From Mesotaenium endlicherianum (taxonomy: Eukaryota > Streptophyta > Zygnematophyceae > Zygnematales > Mesotaeniaceae): 64,000 nt of DNA. Below the pieces are notes generated by a model that saw only the letters and a list, made by a program, of their open reading frames with translations, ran no database searches and was not told the origin of the DNA. A program made the position numbers and the translations under genes. Location of the stretch: NCBI GenBank assembly GCA_009602735.1, contig WELA01004388.1, positions 717,323 through 781,322 on the forward strand, written 5' to 3'. Shown here piece after piece: positions 12,920 to 22,393 of the stretch (the stretch's first letter is position 1; every line of letters starts with the position of its first letter).

Positions 12920-13850
12920 GCCAAGTGAGGGCATGAATGTCCATGACGCGGCCAAGAAGTTGGTAATGCTGAGAGTCGGACAAGGAAGGAGAGGCGGTAG
13001 CGCGGGGAGTGAAGCCGAGAATGAGCTTGCATTTGGCGCGGAGGGCTCGACATAGCAGTTGGTGTGGGAGTCAAATAGCATACCAGGCCCAAATTGACGG
13101 AACGCGTACGATCCAAGATGACTGACAAAAGTGGGGACTGCAGCACGTGGATGGCCAGGGAAATTGACTAAAACGAAAGAGGGATAACCGGGGTGATGCA
13201 CTTCCGTGGGACAGCGATTAGGAGCGAGGATGGTTGAGATTGTGACACGAGGAGGGCGTGCATACACATGGTGGATGAGAGGGCTTAAAGAGGTAGAACA
13301 CATGCAAGTCTGCCAAAAGACGCAAGAACGGTGAGCATAAGATCCAAGAGCAACGGCGTCGACAGTGACAGCCGGCCCCAGGATGGTTGTTATGGTGAGG
13401 AAGTCAGCTCGAACGTATGCACGGGCACCGTCCGTAGAGTTGACATTCTCCCAAGAGGTAAGAGGGAGGGGTCGGTTGGGACGTTTAAAGAACGGCCAAG
13501 ACACAAATGAGTTAGAAACATATCTGGGAACGGTGGTCTATGAGCCCCTTCCCGGTACCCACACGGGAATGTCTCCAACATTCCCAACATCCCACAACCA
13601 GATGGATGGCGCCTACTACGTGCACATGGTTGCGTAGAAGAAGACGAACATCTTGTGGCAGGACAGAGTAGGTTGTGTGGTATGCGGATGGAGGCAGCAG
13701 GGTGGGGAAAGCTTGGGTAAGGGCTTGAAGATGAGTGCGACTTGCGAGTTGGGCCACGAGGTCCACATCACAATAATAATAGTGTGCAATCCTGAGCCTA
13801 CTAAGTAACCCTGCTACGGTGGAGGAAACACCCGCAAAATTATCCCACAT
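12920..13850 (-). mobile_element. C5-cytosine DNA methyltransferase domain in element M1
   Basis: The domain carries, in order, a motif-I-like FAGVSSTVAGLLSRL followed by a YYYCDVD strand (about 13840-13765); a motif-IV-like VVGCWECWRHSRVGTGKG (about 13598-13541); a motif-VI-like WENVN; and a motif-VIII-like GSYAHRSCVFW. A C-terminal part aligns with the other element's TFVS...PTEMECAMGFP region. The family transfers a methyl group from S-adenosylmethionine to carbon 5 of cytosine. Position between protease and RT on the same strand shows it is cargo of the retroelement and not a host gene. It is fossil sequence within a heavily broken copy. Confidence 0.8.
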
Positions 13851-14252
13851 TGATCCCCTCGGGAGGTGGCAGCCAAGGCACGGGTGTGGTGTTGATGACC
13901 AAGAAAGTGGGGGCAAGAGGTGGGACAGGGTTGACTGCGAGTGTGGGTTGTGGGCATTGTAAGGTTGTGTGGATCTCCTGGAGGGTGGCAAGTAGTGTAG
14001 AGTAACACAAAAGTGAGGGCTGACAGGAGGATTGTGCACAAGAAGGACAGATCGGCAGAGACTCCATGTTGGGCTCAATCTAGTGTAGAAGCGTGTACGT
14101 GGGGTCGAAAAGGTCCCAAGAACTGAGATCATCAATTGTGACGGTGAAAGCAGCAGCCACGGGACATGCGAGCGAAGATGCGAAGTATGTAAGGATGAGT
14201 CGAAGATAGCCCATGTGATGGCCTAAAGATTCAATGTCTACTCGGTACATGG

Positions 14253-16490
14253 CTATCCTTTCCATGAGTCAATGGTGAGTTTGATGAGCAAGTTAAATTC
14301 TTGTCCGAGAAGGACATCATAGGCTGTGGACTCGGTGACCATGGCCTGTGCGTATAGGGTGAAAACGGTTGGGATATGGGCATTGAGTGTCATAGGGATT
14401 TGACGGCGAGTTTGATATGCAATGTGATTGAGAGAAGACATGGATGTAGATACACGATCGGGACAAGGTTTGAGATCGGCAGCAGTGATCTGAAGGTTCT
14501 GACACATGACTGCCCCAAGAAGAACATGCTGGACCCCAGTATCGAGAATGACGACATGAGGTGCAAGGTCGTCAATAAGGAAACACGCGTGTCGGTTATC
14601 AAGCATCACGTTATGCGGCAATGCACGCTGCCATTTGGTAGGTATGAGGAGCAAGGGAATGGGCACGCACCTAGGAGAAATGGATCCCTGCAACAACAGA
14701 GGGAGGAAAGAAGGAGCAGCAAAAGAGAGCCCACCTGGCACAGGGAGATACTGAGTTGTGGTGAGAGCGGGACGGTCCACGTTGATGGAGGGCGCGGCAA
14801 TGCAAGTTGCAAGCGGAGTCGCTTAAGGACCAGCAGGAACGGCCTTCGGAGATGGTGCCGCTGAGACGAGTGCAAAAGGATCCACGTCGGCGGCGTTTGA
14901 GGTGGACAGCGCGGCGACGTGGGCGGTCGGGTTGGGATGGAGACAAACAGGACCGGGGCTAGCAGGGACGGAGTTGGTGGCAGGACGAGCAGATTGAGAA
15001 GACAGGCAACATTGGAGCAGCTCCCGCGTGATAGCTTGTTGTGCCTGCACAAGGGAGGCAGAGGAAATTGTGAACAGCGATGGCGGAAGCAGCCAACCCG
15101 CTTGTAATTGAGAAGGGGGACGTGGGATGAACAAAGGCAACGGTGTGTGTGGGGCAGGTCACAGGATGATACTAGACGACCTATGAGGTAGGACAAGGAT
15201 TACACGAGGAGCAAGAAGGCCCACATGCTTATTCCAAGAAAGTACAAACTCTCTTTCAATAGGACGAGTGTAGATAACCTAGCCAACGCAAGTAGTAACG
15301 GTGTAAGGCAATGCGTCGACGTCTGATCCTACCAACGTGCGAGCACAAGCACAAGAAACAGACTGGAAAGGGACCATCTGAGCGTCATTGCGGTGGGTGC
15401 TGGTAAGGATTGGTGACCGACGCGAGAGGCGCCACAGCACCTTTCTCAAAGAGAGCCACCAACGCAATCGGCAGAGGATCGTTGCTGGTACGTCGCGGAG
15501 TGGAAGGCCATGGCGGATTGGCTAGGCATGGCACATCAACAACAATTTGGGCGTACATTGGGGGCAGCAACAGGTCGCTCCACTGAAGCTGTTGTAGCTC
15601 GCAAGTGATTGCAATCCTATTGGGCTTGCAATTACGCGGGGAGGACGTCCTCCGGCGTGATGACAAGGGTACCTATGAAATCCCCAGTAGCAAGCCCCAC
15701 CATCTTGACTAGTACCGGCAACCGCGAGTGAGAAGCTAGGTTCTAGTGTGTCGTCGGGCTCGAACACATCAAAGGACCTAGGCAGCTGGATGGACTGCTT
15801 AGAGCTGCGTCCGTGATCCGGCTCCTGAGCAGGTGGGGATTGGGGCTCGTGTGCCACTACCCGGCAATTATGGACTGCGTGTGCCCCATCAACATGGTCA
15901 ACAGGCCAGACACACAAAGTGCAGCATCGAGCGATCGAGGGAACCAATGGGGTTAAGCTGGGGTGGACCACGGCAAGGAAGAAGGTGCAAGCCTATGAAA
16001 TGAGCGAGATCGGGTTGGGAACCCACCCAATGGTGTACATACTGAAGATTGGCTTGCATAGCAGCTAGCTGCTGGCGCATAAAGAAATCATGCGGAGTAG
16101 AGCTTGCAGCAAGGACGGCAGCCTGGTATGACGACGCCAAGGGTGAACAAAATGGACCACAAACAAATGGACTGGAGGCAAAAAACGAGGAAGCAGGCGC
16201 TAAGTGGAAGTGAAGGCGGTTACTCACCAGGCCCGACTAGTTGGGAGGGAAACCCTGACACTCTGGCAGAGATTCTAGTAAAAGAAGACGGGTGAGCCGC
16301 ATAGTACGAGGGCACCTGGGTAGAAGCGGGAGCGACGAGTAGAGCGAGCGGTAGCGTGCCCTTTTGAGGTCTGAACACCCATCCGACCGGTGCCTTGTGC
16401 GGATGCAGGATGAAACAATCTTGCATTCTGTGGCCCCTCTGCCGGCAGCGGTCGCAGATAAAAATAGTACGCGCATAGGCGCCGCAGCGG
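14253..16490 (-). mobile_element. gag and protease segments of element M1
   Basis: A zinc knuckle of CX2CX4HX4C form (CDRCRQRGHRMQDC) lies at 16456-16415. A retropepsin segment at about 14600-14300 has VVILDTGVQHVLL and the later YDVLLGQEFNLL. The intervening 1.8 kb is low-complexity Pro/Ser/Leu-rich and decayed. Confidence 0.7.
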
Positions 16491-16935
16491 GTTCAGCCCC
16501 TGTGATGCATGATCAATGAAGAGACGAGCGGTCTCTTTTGCATCAAGTGATGGTCTAGTGGCCACGTAGTGTGCCATCTTGGTGAAACGATCCACGCTTG
16601 TTAACACCCCATTGTGGCTAATTTTGGTGGTAGACAGTGCCACAAGAAAGTCGAGGCTAATGCTTTTCCACGGGCCACCTGCAAGTTCCAAGGTAGCGTT
16701 TTCCAGCTGGCAACGTATTGCCCGACTTATTCCTTCAACAAGTCGCACAGTTGGTGATGAACTCGGCAACATCAACTTTGAGGGACGGCCACGTGTACCC
16801 ACGGTGGAACTGATGAATGGTTTTGGTAATATCATAATGACCCAAGTAAAGAGAGTCGTGCGCTTCTCGTAGTAGCACAAGCACATGTCTTGGCCTTTTG
16901 GGACCTCCATGCGCCCATTGTGCCACCAAAATCAC
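16490..16935 (-). mobile_element. Integrase fragment of an unrelated Ty3/Gypsy element
   Basis: An HHCC zinc-binding stretch (HDSLYLGHYDITKTIHQFHR, then NCATC) is followed by the catalytic-core start GPWKSISLDFLVALSTTK and VDRFTKMAHYV. The wording differs from the integrase of the flanking element, so this is a scrap of a third family. It is broken and partial. Confidence 0.75.
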
Positions 16936-17078
16936 GTCTCAAATTTATATTTTGATATTTTTTCCTTGTCCATAGTGCCCATCATTACCGCTACACGGTT
17001 CAAGCCAGTACCCAGGCAATGCTACACAGTTTAAGCCAATAGCTAGGCAGTCTAGGAGAATTGGATCCTTCGCATAGC

Positions 17079-18462
17079 TGTCGTGCGCTAGGAGGTCGGG
17101 TGCGTACTATCGACACAAGCAATGCATAATAAGCAAGCAGGCTTTGCTGCAATGAAGTCTACAATACATGGGGCTTTATAGCCAAAAAGGGAGGCAAGTG
17201 TTGGATGTTTCAATCTAAGGAGTGTGTACTCTCCAGAGTGAGCACCTCAAGACTGTAATCTGGTAGGAAAACAACTAATGAAGTATGGCCCAAAAGATCA
17301 CAGGAAGCACATCATGATCTTCAAGAGTAGTCCTATGGCAGGGGGTGTAAGCTGTGACTTTGCTCACCACTTGTGAAGTTCTTCTAGTGACTGGAAGCCG
17401 GCAAGGCTTGCTCTTCACAAGAGAGAGACTAAGTGGTCCTGAAAACACAAGAGATAAAAGTGTAAGCTTTACTGATAATCTCTGTGACTTACAACTGGCA
17501 TAATGGGGACTTCTAAAAAGATGTCTCTCTAGGGACATCTCTAGTACTTATACTCCTGGAAACCCGGCCGGTCAGGCGCGGATTCAATGCATGTAGTCTT
17601 CATCTAAGATCTACCTTTGCATACACACACATATACCTATCGTGCTAGCGCTCCAATAGGCTAATTACTACTCAATCCAATCAAAAGCGAGATGCTAGAA
17701 TATGGTAAATGCTTGTGATAGGTCGAGCTCACTTTAGCACATGCTAAGCTTGTAAGACAAGCTTGCACACTTATGTTTGTGCAATCGGACGGTTGCCCGC
17801 TTAGCTGTGGTACTCCTGCAGGCTGTGACGGTTCCTGTCGGCTGAGCACATCTTGGTCGGGTGCGCATGGGCCAATCGACGGGCTGCAGCGGTCGGTCGG
17901 TGGCCCTGGGTGCCCTTGGTGGCCTTGCCACTTGGGTGTCGGGCACTTAGGAGTGCCTGGGCCCGAGTGACGGGCATTTAGGTGCCCCTGGGCCACTTGA
18001 AGGTGCCCGCCACCTTCCGGTGGCGCCACGTGGCCTTGGTGGCTCTCGTCGCTTGGCGCCGAGCACAATTAAGTGCTCGGGCTGGCTGCCGGGTGAGCCT
18101 GGGCCAAGCGCAGAAGCTCGCCACCTTCCGATGGCTCCACGTGGCCCCCTCGACCCTTGTTGCCTTTGCTTCGGGCTGTCGCTTGGGTCCCTGCGGCCTG
18201 TAGTGGCTATGAAAACAAAGTCAAGTGCCACCGTCCAGTTTTGGACGGGTATTCGGCCCGTGCCTCTGGTGCGTCTAGTAAGTCTGGCGCACGTGACAAG
18301 TGTTGACTTGTCACGTGGCATTTATCCCCTAGGCATCCGAGCATAGCAACTTAATAAACTAAATCACACAAATGCAAAGAGGCAAGTGCCCGTTTGAGGT
18401 TGATCGCTCACACGCTTGTAGCTCGGGTACGTGCAACGACTTTGACTCAATAATTCATGATA
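17079..18462 (+). repeat. LTR-like dispersed repeat, copy a
   Basis: Starts TGTCGTGCG and ends near GACTCAATAATTCATGATA. The first 500 bp align well with the copy at 19496-20636, sharing for example AGTGAGCACCTCAA and CACATCATGATCTTCAAGAG. TG at one end, and a CA end in copy b, suggest an LTR. No protein or primer-binding site was found. It contains a GC-rich hairpin array absent from copy b. Confidence 0.6.
17880..18130. repeat. GC-rich array of short hairpins
   Basis: Successive small palindromes of the GGGCACTTAGGAGTGCC and GAGCACAATTAAGTGCTC type are separated by TGGGCC and CACCTTCCGGTGG words. It looks like a degenerate minisatellite inside repeat copy a. Confidence 0.55.
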
Positions 18463-18774
18463 TAGCCCTCTATAATCATTTGATGAAGGTCAATGGAGGC
18501 AGCAGCTATGCTACCCAAGTAGGGCTTGCCTGCGTCACCAGGCTGGTTGGCATTCGTCTGAAGTGTACAGCAGAATCAAGAGTGGCCGCTCTTGAAGCTT
18601 GACCCTTTCGTCCAACAATCCCTGCTACGGGCCCCAAGAGCAAGAGGCTTAGATGGGGAATTCAACTTAGCGGGTTCGCAACGTTATTGCGACCAGGGTG
18701 ATACGCCGAAGTAAAGTGCAATCATTGCAAGGACTCAGACTATCTCGTTTGCCTTCTCGATAACGATGGCCGTA
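18463..18774. other. Unassigned spacer
   Basis: About 310 bp between the dispersed repeat and a chromovirus LTR piece. No gene or repeat was recognised. Confidence 0.4.
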
Positions 18775-19164
18775 TGTAATGAATCAGTAAATTGGTAGGT
18801 ATAATAATTCAATTAATTGTAATAGATTAAAAACAGTCTGCTGAACTTTAGTAAGTATTTAGTAAAATGAACCTATAGTAATATTAAGTGTAATGGACTT
18901 CTAGTAATCTTTAGTATAATAATTCAGCCATTAGCAGCAGGCTGAAGTTAGCGTAAGTCAGCTTATTGACACATTCTTTGACAGCCAAGTGACCACCTTA
19001 AGTGGTACTAGCAAACTGTATAGCAATGCATCTAAGTGTGATCTGGATAAAGGGCCAGATGACGTCTTAGGCAGATGTCATTTCGAGATGATGAGAGATG
19101 GCTGTGGATTTGGTTAGCCGAGGTCCTACAAACGCGATTAACTCCCGAGTAGGCGGTGCCATCA
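18775..19164 (+). mobile_element. Chromovirus LTR fragment
   Basis: Begins TGTAATGAATCAGT, the start of the chromovirus LTR seen elsewhere in the window, and follows it through TGACACATTCTTTGACAGCC to GGCGGTGCCATC. It is diverged from the other copies and therefore older. It is immediately followed by a second TGTAATGAATCA start at 19165 leading into different AT-rich DNA. Confidence 0.75.
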
Positions 19165-19297
19165 TGTAATGAATCAATTCATTATTTATTTAACTAATTT
19201 CACATACACATATATCATTTAATAAGTAAAATGTCAATATATTCACATTTGCGAGTTCATCAAAATGAATATGTATTGATATAATGCGAGTTTCCTT

Positions 19298-19402
19298 ACT
19301 TCGTCGAAAAGGTCAGCAGAATGACTTTTGTATCGTAGTGTACTTTGCTGACTTTGTTGAAAAGGTTAGCAGGATGACTTCTGTATCATAGTAATTTGCT
19401 GA
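19298..19402. repeat. Two-unit tandem repeat, period about 53 bp
   Basis: Units run from ACTT(C/T)GT(C/T)GAAAAGGT to AATTTGCTG or ACTTTGCTG. They sit in AT-rich DNA (19165-19495) that may be a diverged LTR. Confidence 0.65.
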
Positions 19403-19495
19403 GATTTATATATCAGTTTATATATGGAACATAATATCAGTAGGTTGATATATAAGAGCTCGCATCACATTAGTCAATATACTTGGACCTAGTAC

Positions 19496-20636
19496 TGTCG
19501 TGCGTTACGAGGTCGAGTGCGCAACATAGGTATAAGCAATACATCATAAGCAAGCAGGCTTTGCTGTAATGAAGTCTATGATACATGTGGCTTTATAGCC
19601 AAAAAGGGATTCAATTCTCAAATGTTTTAATTAAGGAGTGTATACTCTCCAGAGTGAGCACCTCAAAACTGTAAACTGGTAGGAATACAACTAATGAAGT
19701 ATGGCCCAAAAGATCACTGGAAGCACATCATGATCTTCAAGAGTAGTCCCCTGCAAGGGTTTAAGCTGTGACTTTGCTCACCACTTACGAAGTTCTTCAA
19801 GTGACTGGAAGCCAGGAGGGCTTGCTCTTCACAAGAGAGTAACTAAGTGGTCCTGAAAACACAAGAGATGAAAGTGTAAGCTTTACTAATAATCTCTGCT
19901 ACTTAAGCCTGGCATAGTGGGACTTCTAAAAAGATGTTTCTCTAAAGACATCTTTAGTATTTATACTCCTGGAAATCCGGCGTGGTATGCGGCGGATCCA
20001 ATGCATCTAGTCACTCTAGGAGGCTTTCCTATGTCCACTAATGGGTACGTACTAGCACTCCTATAGGCTAAGCATAACTCAAACCAATCAAAGCAAAGCA
20101 CGTAGAATATGCTATGTGTCTCACATTGGTGGAGCTTACCTTGGGTGATTCTACCTAGATAGCGCCTCAAAAGTGAACCTGGAACTTGAGGAAGCTTCCT
20201 CTAGGAGTAGGTGATGCAGTCACCAGGTTATAGCCTCAATGATGCACTTACACTATGGAAATGCAAGACTTATGTAGTCTAAGGGGCGCACGGATTTGTG
20301 CGTACAAAATTAGGGGTCCTTGGGGTCACGACTAGCCAACAATGTCACCTTTGGGTACATTGGGTCACAAGTTGGCCATTTGATGTGATTCCGCTAGGGG
20401 CCAAAAAAGGGGTGCGGACTAGTTCGCGCCTATCTCGCTCGATACTTAACCAAAGGACGCGAAACCGATACCATTCGGAAGATGCTTTGGCGCGCTACAC
20501 TTTGGTGACTTGGAAATCTAGAAAAGGTCAACATATAGATGGGTAAGGTCAATGCAAAGTCGGTCTTCCTGGGTTGATGGTTTACACAAGTGGAGCTCGA
20601 TTTCGTACGTCAACCTCGACTCAATAAATCATGACA
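19496..20636 (+). repeat. LTR-like dispersed repeat, copy b
   Basis: Starts TGTCGTGCGTTACGAGG and ends AATAAATCATGACA, so it has TG...CA ends like an LTR. It is 1141 bp and similar to copy a over its first 500 bp. Copy c starts 2 bp after its end. No internal coding region was found, so it may be a solo LTR or a short non-autonomous element. Confidence 0.6.
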
Positions 20637-20638
20637 GC

Positions 20639-20775
20639 TGTCGTGCGTTACGAGGTCGAGTGCGCAGCATAGGTATAAGCAACACACATAAGCAAGCAGT
20701 CTTTGCTGCAATGAAGTCTATGATACATGTGGCTTTATAGCCAAAAAGAGAGTCAACTCTCAAATGTTTTAATTC
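20639..20775 (+). repeat. LTR-like dispersed repeat, copy c (fragment)
   Basis: Repeats the first 137 bp of copy b with few differences. It stops at TGTTTTAATT against a run of C that borders the coding end of element M2. Confidence 0.65.
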
Positions 20776-20835
20776 CCCCCCCGGCTCTCAGCCTCCAGCT
20801 GATGGGCTGTGTACGCTGCCTAAGGCTAGCTCAGA

Positions 20836-20970
20836 GCAGTCATTGGAGAACCAGTCTCCAACTGGCACACGAGCCAGCGGCGGGTTGAGGCACCTGATGT
20901 GGAAGGCGAGGTTGCAGCTGTCGCAGAGCAGCATCTTGGCCTCCCGGCCAGGACTGTGGCAGATCTGGCA
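20836..20970 (-). mobile_element. PHD finger at the integrase C-terminus of element M2
   Basis: Pattern CQICHSPGREAKMLLCDSCN, then FHIRCLNPPL, then VPVGDWFSNDC. All eight C4HC3 zinc ligands can be placed (CX2C, CX2C, HX2C, then the final cysteine region), together with the conserved Trp. It follows the integrase tail (FSAGDFVYLRRQ, GVLELEGADGR) in one continuous stretch. This shows that the finger belongs to the integrase and not to a neighbouring gene. Confidence 0.88.
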
Positions 20971-20975
20971 CGCCC

Positions 20976-21561
20976 AGTCCTTGGGCGGGCGCGCGTCGCG
21001 GGGACAAATCTGCAAGTCAAGGTTAGGAAGGTGGCATGGTCCACAATTCTTCGTGTGGTCTTTGTGAAGACGGCCATCTGCGCCTTCCAGCTCCAGGACT
21101 CCTGACGCCAAGATGCGCTTGACGCGCAGGATGACCAGCGAACTACTGGTGTCGAGGGTGTTCTTTGTCTGACGTCGCAGGTACACGAAGTCACCTGCGG
21201 AAAATTGCAACCCCCGCGGACGATCCGCTCCTCCACGAGTCATGGCATACCTCAGCGTATCGCAATGCTGTGTGATGCTGAGGTTATCCATGGCCATGGG
21301 CATCAGGCGCTGGAAGAGCTGCGCACGCTGCCCGATAAGAGCGCTCCACGTCTCGAGACTGTCCAAGTCCAAGACATTCTCCGCCACGGTCCTGGCTGCG
21401 GCGGGCAGGACTGGCTGGCGGTCGTAGAGAAGGAAGTAGGGAGAGTGCGAGGCCAAGGAGGCCTGCGTACTGAACCTGTACCCCATAGCCAACCACGGGA
21501 GGGCGTCGTCCCAGTGGGTGCCGTCGTGGGCAAGCAGTACTTCCGCAACCCAAGCTTGACG
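20976..21561 (-). mobile_element. Integrase C-terminal part of element M2
   Basis: Contains WLAMGYRF-type wording, SPYFLLYDRQPVLPAA, a helical region, then the small beta-barrel tail GDFVYLRRQ...RVKRILASGVLELEG typical of Ty3 integrases. It is adjacent to the chromovirus insertion site. Confidence 0.85.
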
Positions 21562-21566
21562 GTCTG
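21562..21566. repeat. Left target-site duplication GTCTG
   Basis: Five bases repeated exactly at 30399-30403 on either side of the chromovirus. The length is normal for Ty3/Gypsy integration. Confidence 0.9.
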
Positions 21567-22308
21567 TGAAATGAATTGACTTACCAAATAGGCGATTAAC
21601 AATTAATAAAGATCTTTATATCAGCAAGTAATCTTTATGGTATTTTCCGTTAACTGGTTAAACGGCAAAGGACAACACACTAGCAGTGAATAATACTCGT
21701 AAGTCAAATGCGAGTAAACTAGCATCAATAATGCAAATCAGTAAACTCATACATAAGCAAGGTTAGAAGACAGTGCGTATCAATGGCTTCTNAGTGCGTA
21801 TGAATGGCTTCTTGTCTTGGATTCAGATCGCTCTCAGTAAGCTGTACAAGAGAGTTGGCCTTGTTTTCGAATGCCGAACTCGAGAGCAATGCCTAGCATA
21901 TGTACATGGAATGAGTTTACTGTTCAACGGTCAGTGCGATGGCACCGCCTACCCGGGAGTTAACCACGTTGGTAGGACCTCGGTTAACCAAATCCACCGC
22001 CATCTCCCATCATCCCGAATAGCCATCCATCATAGGGATGTCATCTGGCCATTCATCTAGCATATCGCACTTAGATGCATATCAAGGCAGTTCGCTGCTA
22101 CCGAGTACGGAAGTCAGCTGGCTGTCAAAGAATGTGTCAGCAAGCCGACTTAAGTTGACTTCAGCCTGCTGCTTTCGGCCGAGTCATTAAACTGATATTA
22201 GATATGAAGTCCAGCAGACTGATCATTAACTAGAGTTCAGCAGGCTGAACTTAAATAACTATTATATTTAAATGAATATTATATCAACTAATATACTGAT
22301 TCATTACA
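21567..22308 (-). repeat. Chromovirus C1 LTR (3' LTR in element orientation)
   Basis: Begins TGAAATGAATTGAC and ends TGATTCATTACA on the plus strand. It includes a 21-bp near-duplication around the N at 21792 (AGTGCGTATSAATGGCTTCT), which is probably an assembly join and explains why it is longer than its partner. Confidence 0.93.
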
Positions 22309-22343
22309 ATCCCTCCAACTTATCATGTTGTCGCCTCGACAAC
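22309..22343 (-). promoter_or_regulatory. Polypurine tract and adjoining hairpin of chromovirus C1
   Basis: On the minus strand TAAGTTGGAGGGAT directly precedes the 3' LTR, as a plus-strand priming tract does. The hairpin GTTGTCGAGGCGACAAC (plus-strand 22327-22343) lies a few bases upstream. The same pair is found at 47444-47478 and 49015-49049. Confidence 0.7.
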
Positions 22344-22393
22344 ACTAACACTAATAACAGTGTGCTGTCCCTGCCGGCCCCATCCTACTGCCA

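Larger units (their letters stand above)
9300..16490 (-). mobile_element. Ty3/Gypsy fossil with DNA methyltransferase and PHD finger (element M1)
   Basis: Reading right to left on the minus strand: gag with zinc knuckle (about 16456-16415), retropepsin (about 14600-14300, DTG triad), C5 DNA methyltransferase (about 13850-12920), reverse transcriptase (12518-11892), RNase H (11717-11493), integrase (10924-9950) and a PHD finger (9937-9806). The order places the methyltransferase within pol, between protease and RT. The integrase and its tail share wording with the element at 20.8-39.5 kb (SPYFLLYGREP here, SPYFLLYDRQP there), so the two are one family. LTRs were not identified; 9300-9780 may include the 3' untranslated part or further coding sequence. 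The copy is heavily broken (more than ten breaks) and old. The right edge abuts a fragment of an unrelated Ty3 element. Confidence 0.85.

Noticed and set aside
17761-18321. GC-rich frames over repeat copy a
   Set aside because: They arise from the hairpin minisatellite and occur in several frames at once.
20836-20970. A stand-alone host PHD-finger gene
   Set aside because: The finger is continuous with the integrase tail, and the other element repeats the fusion.
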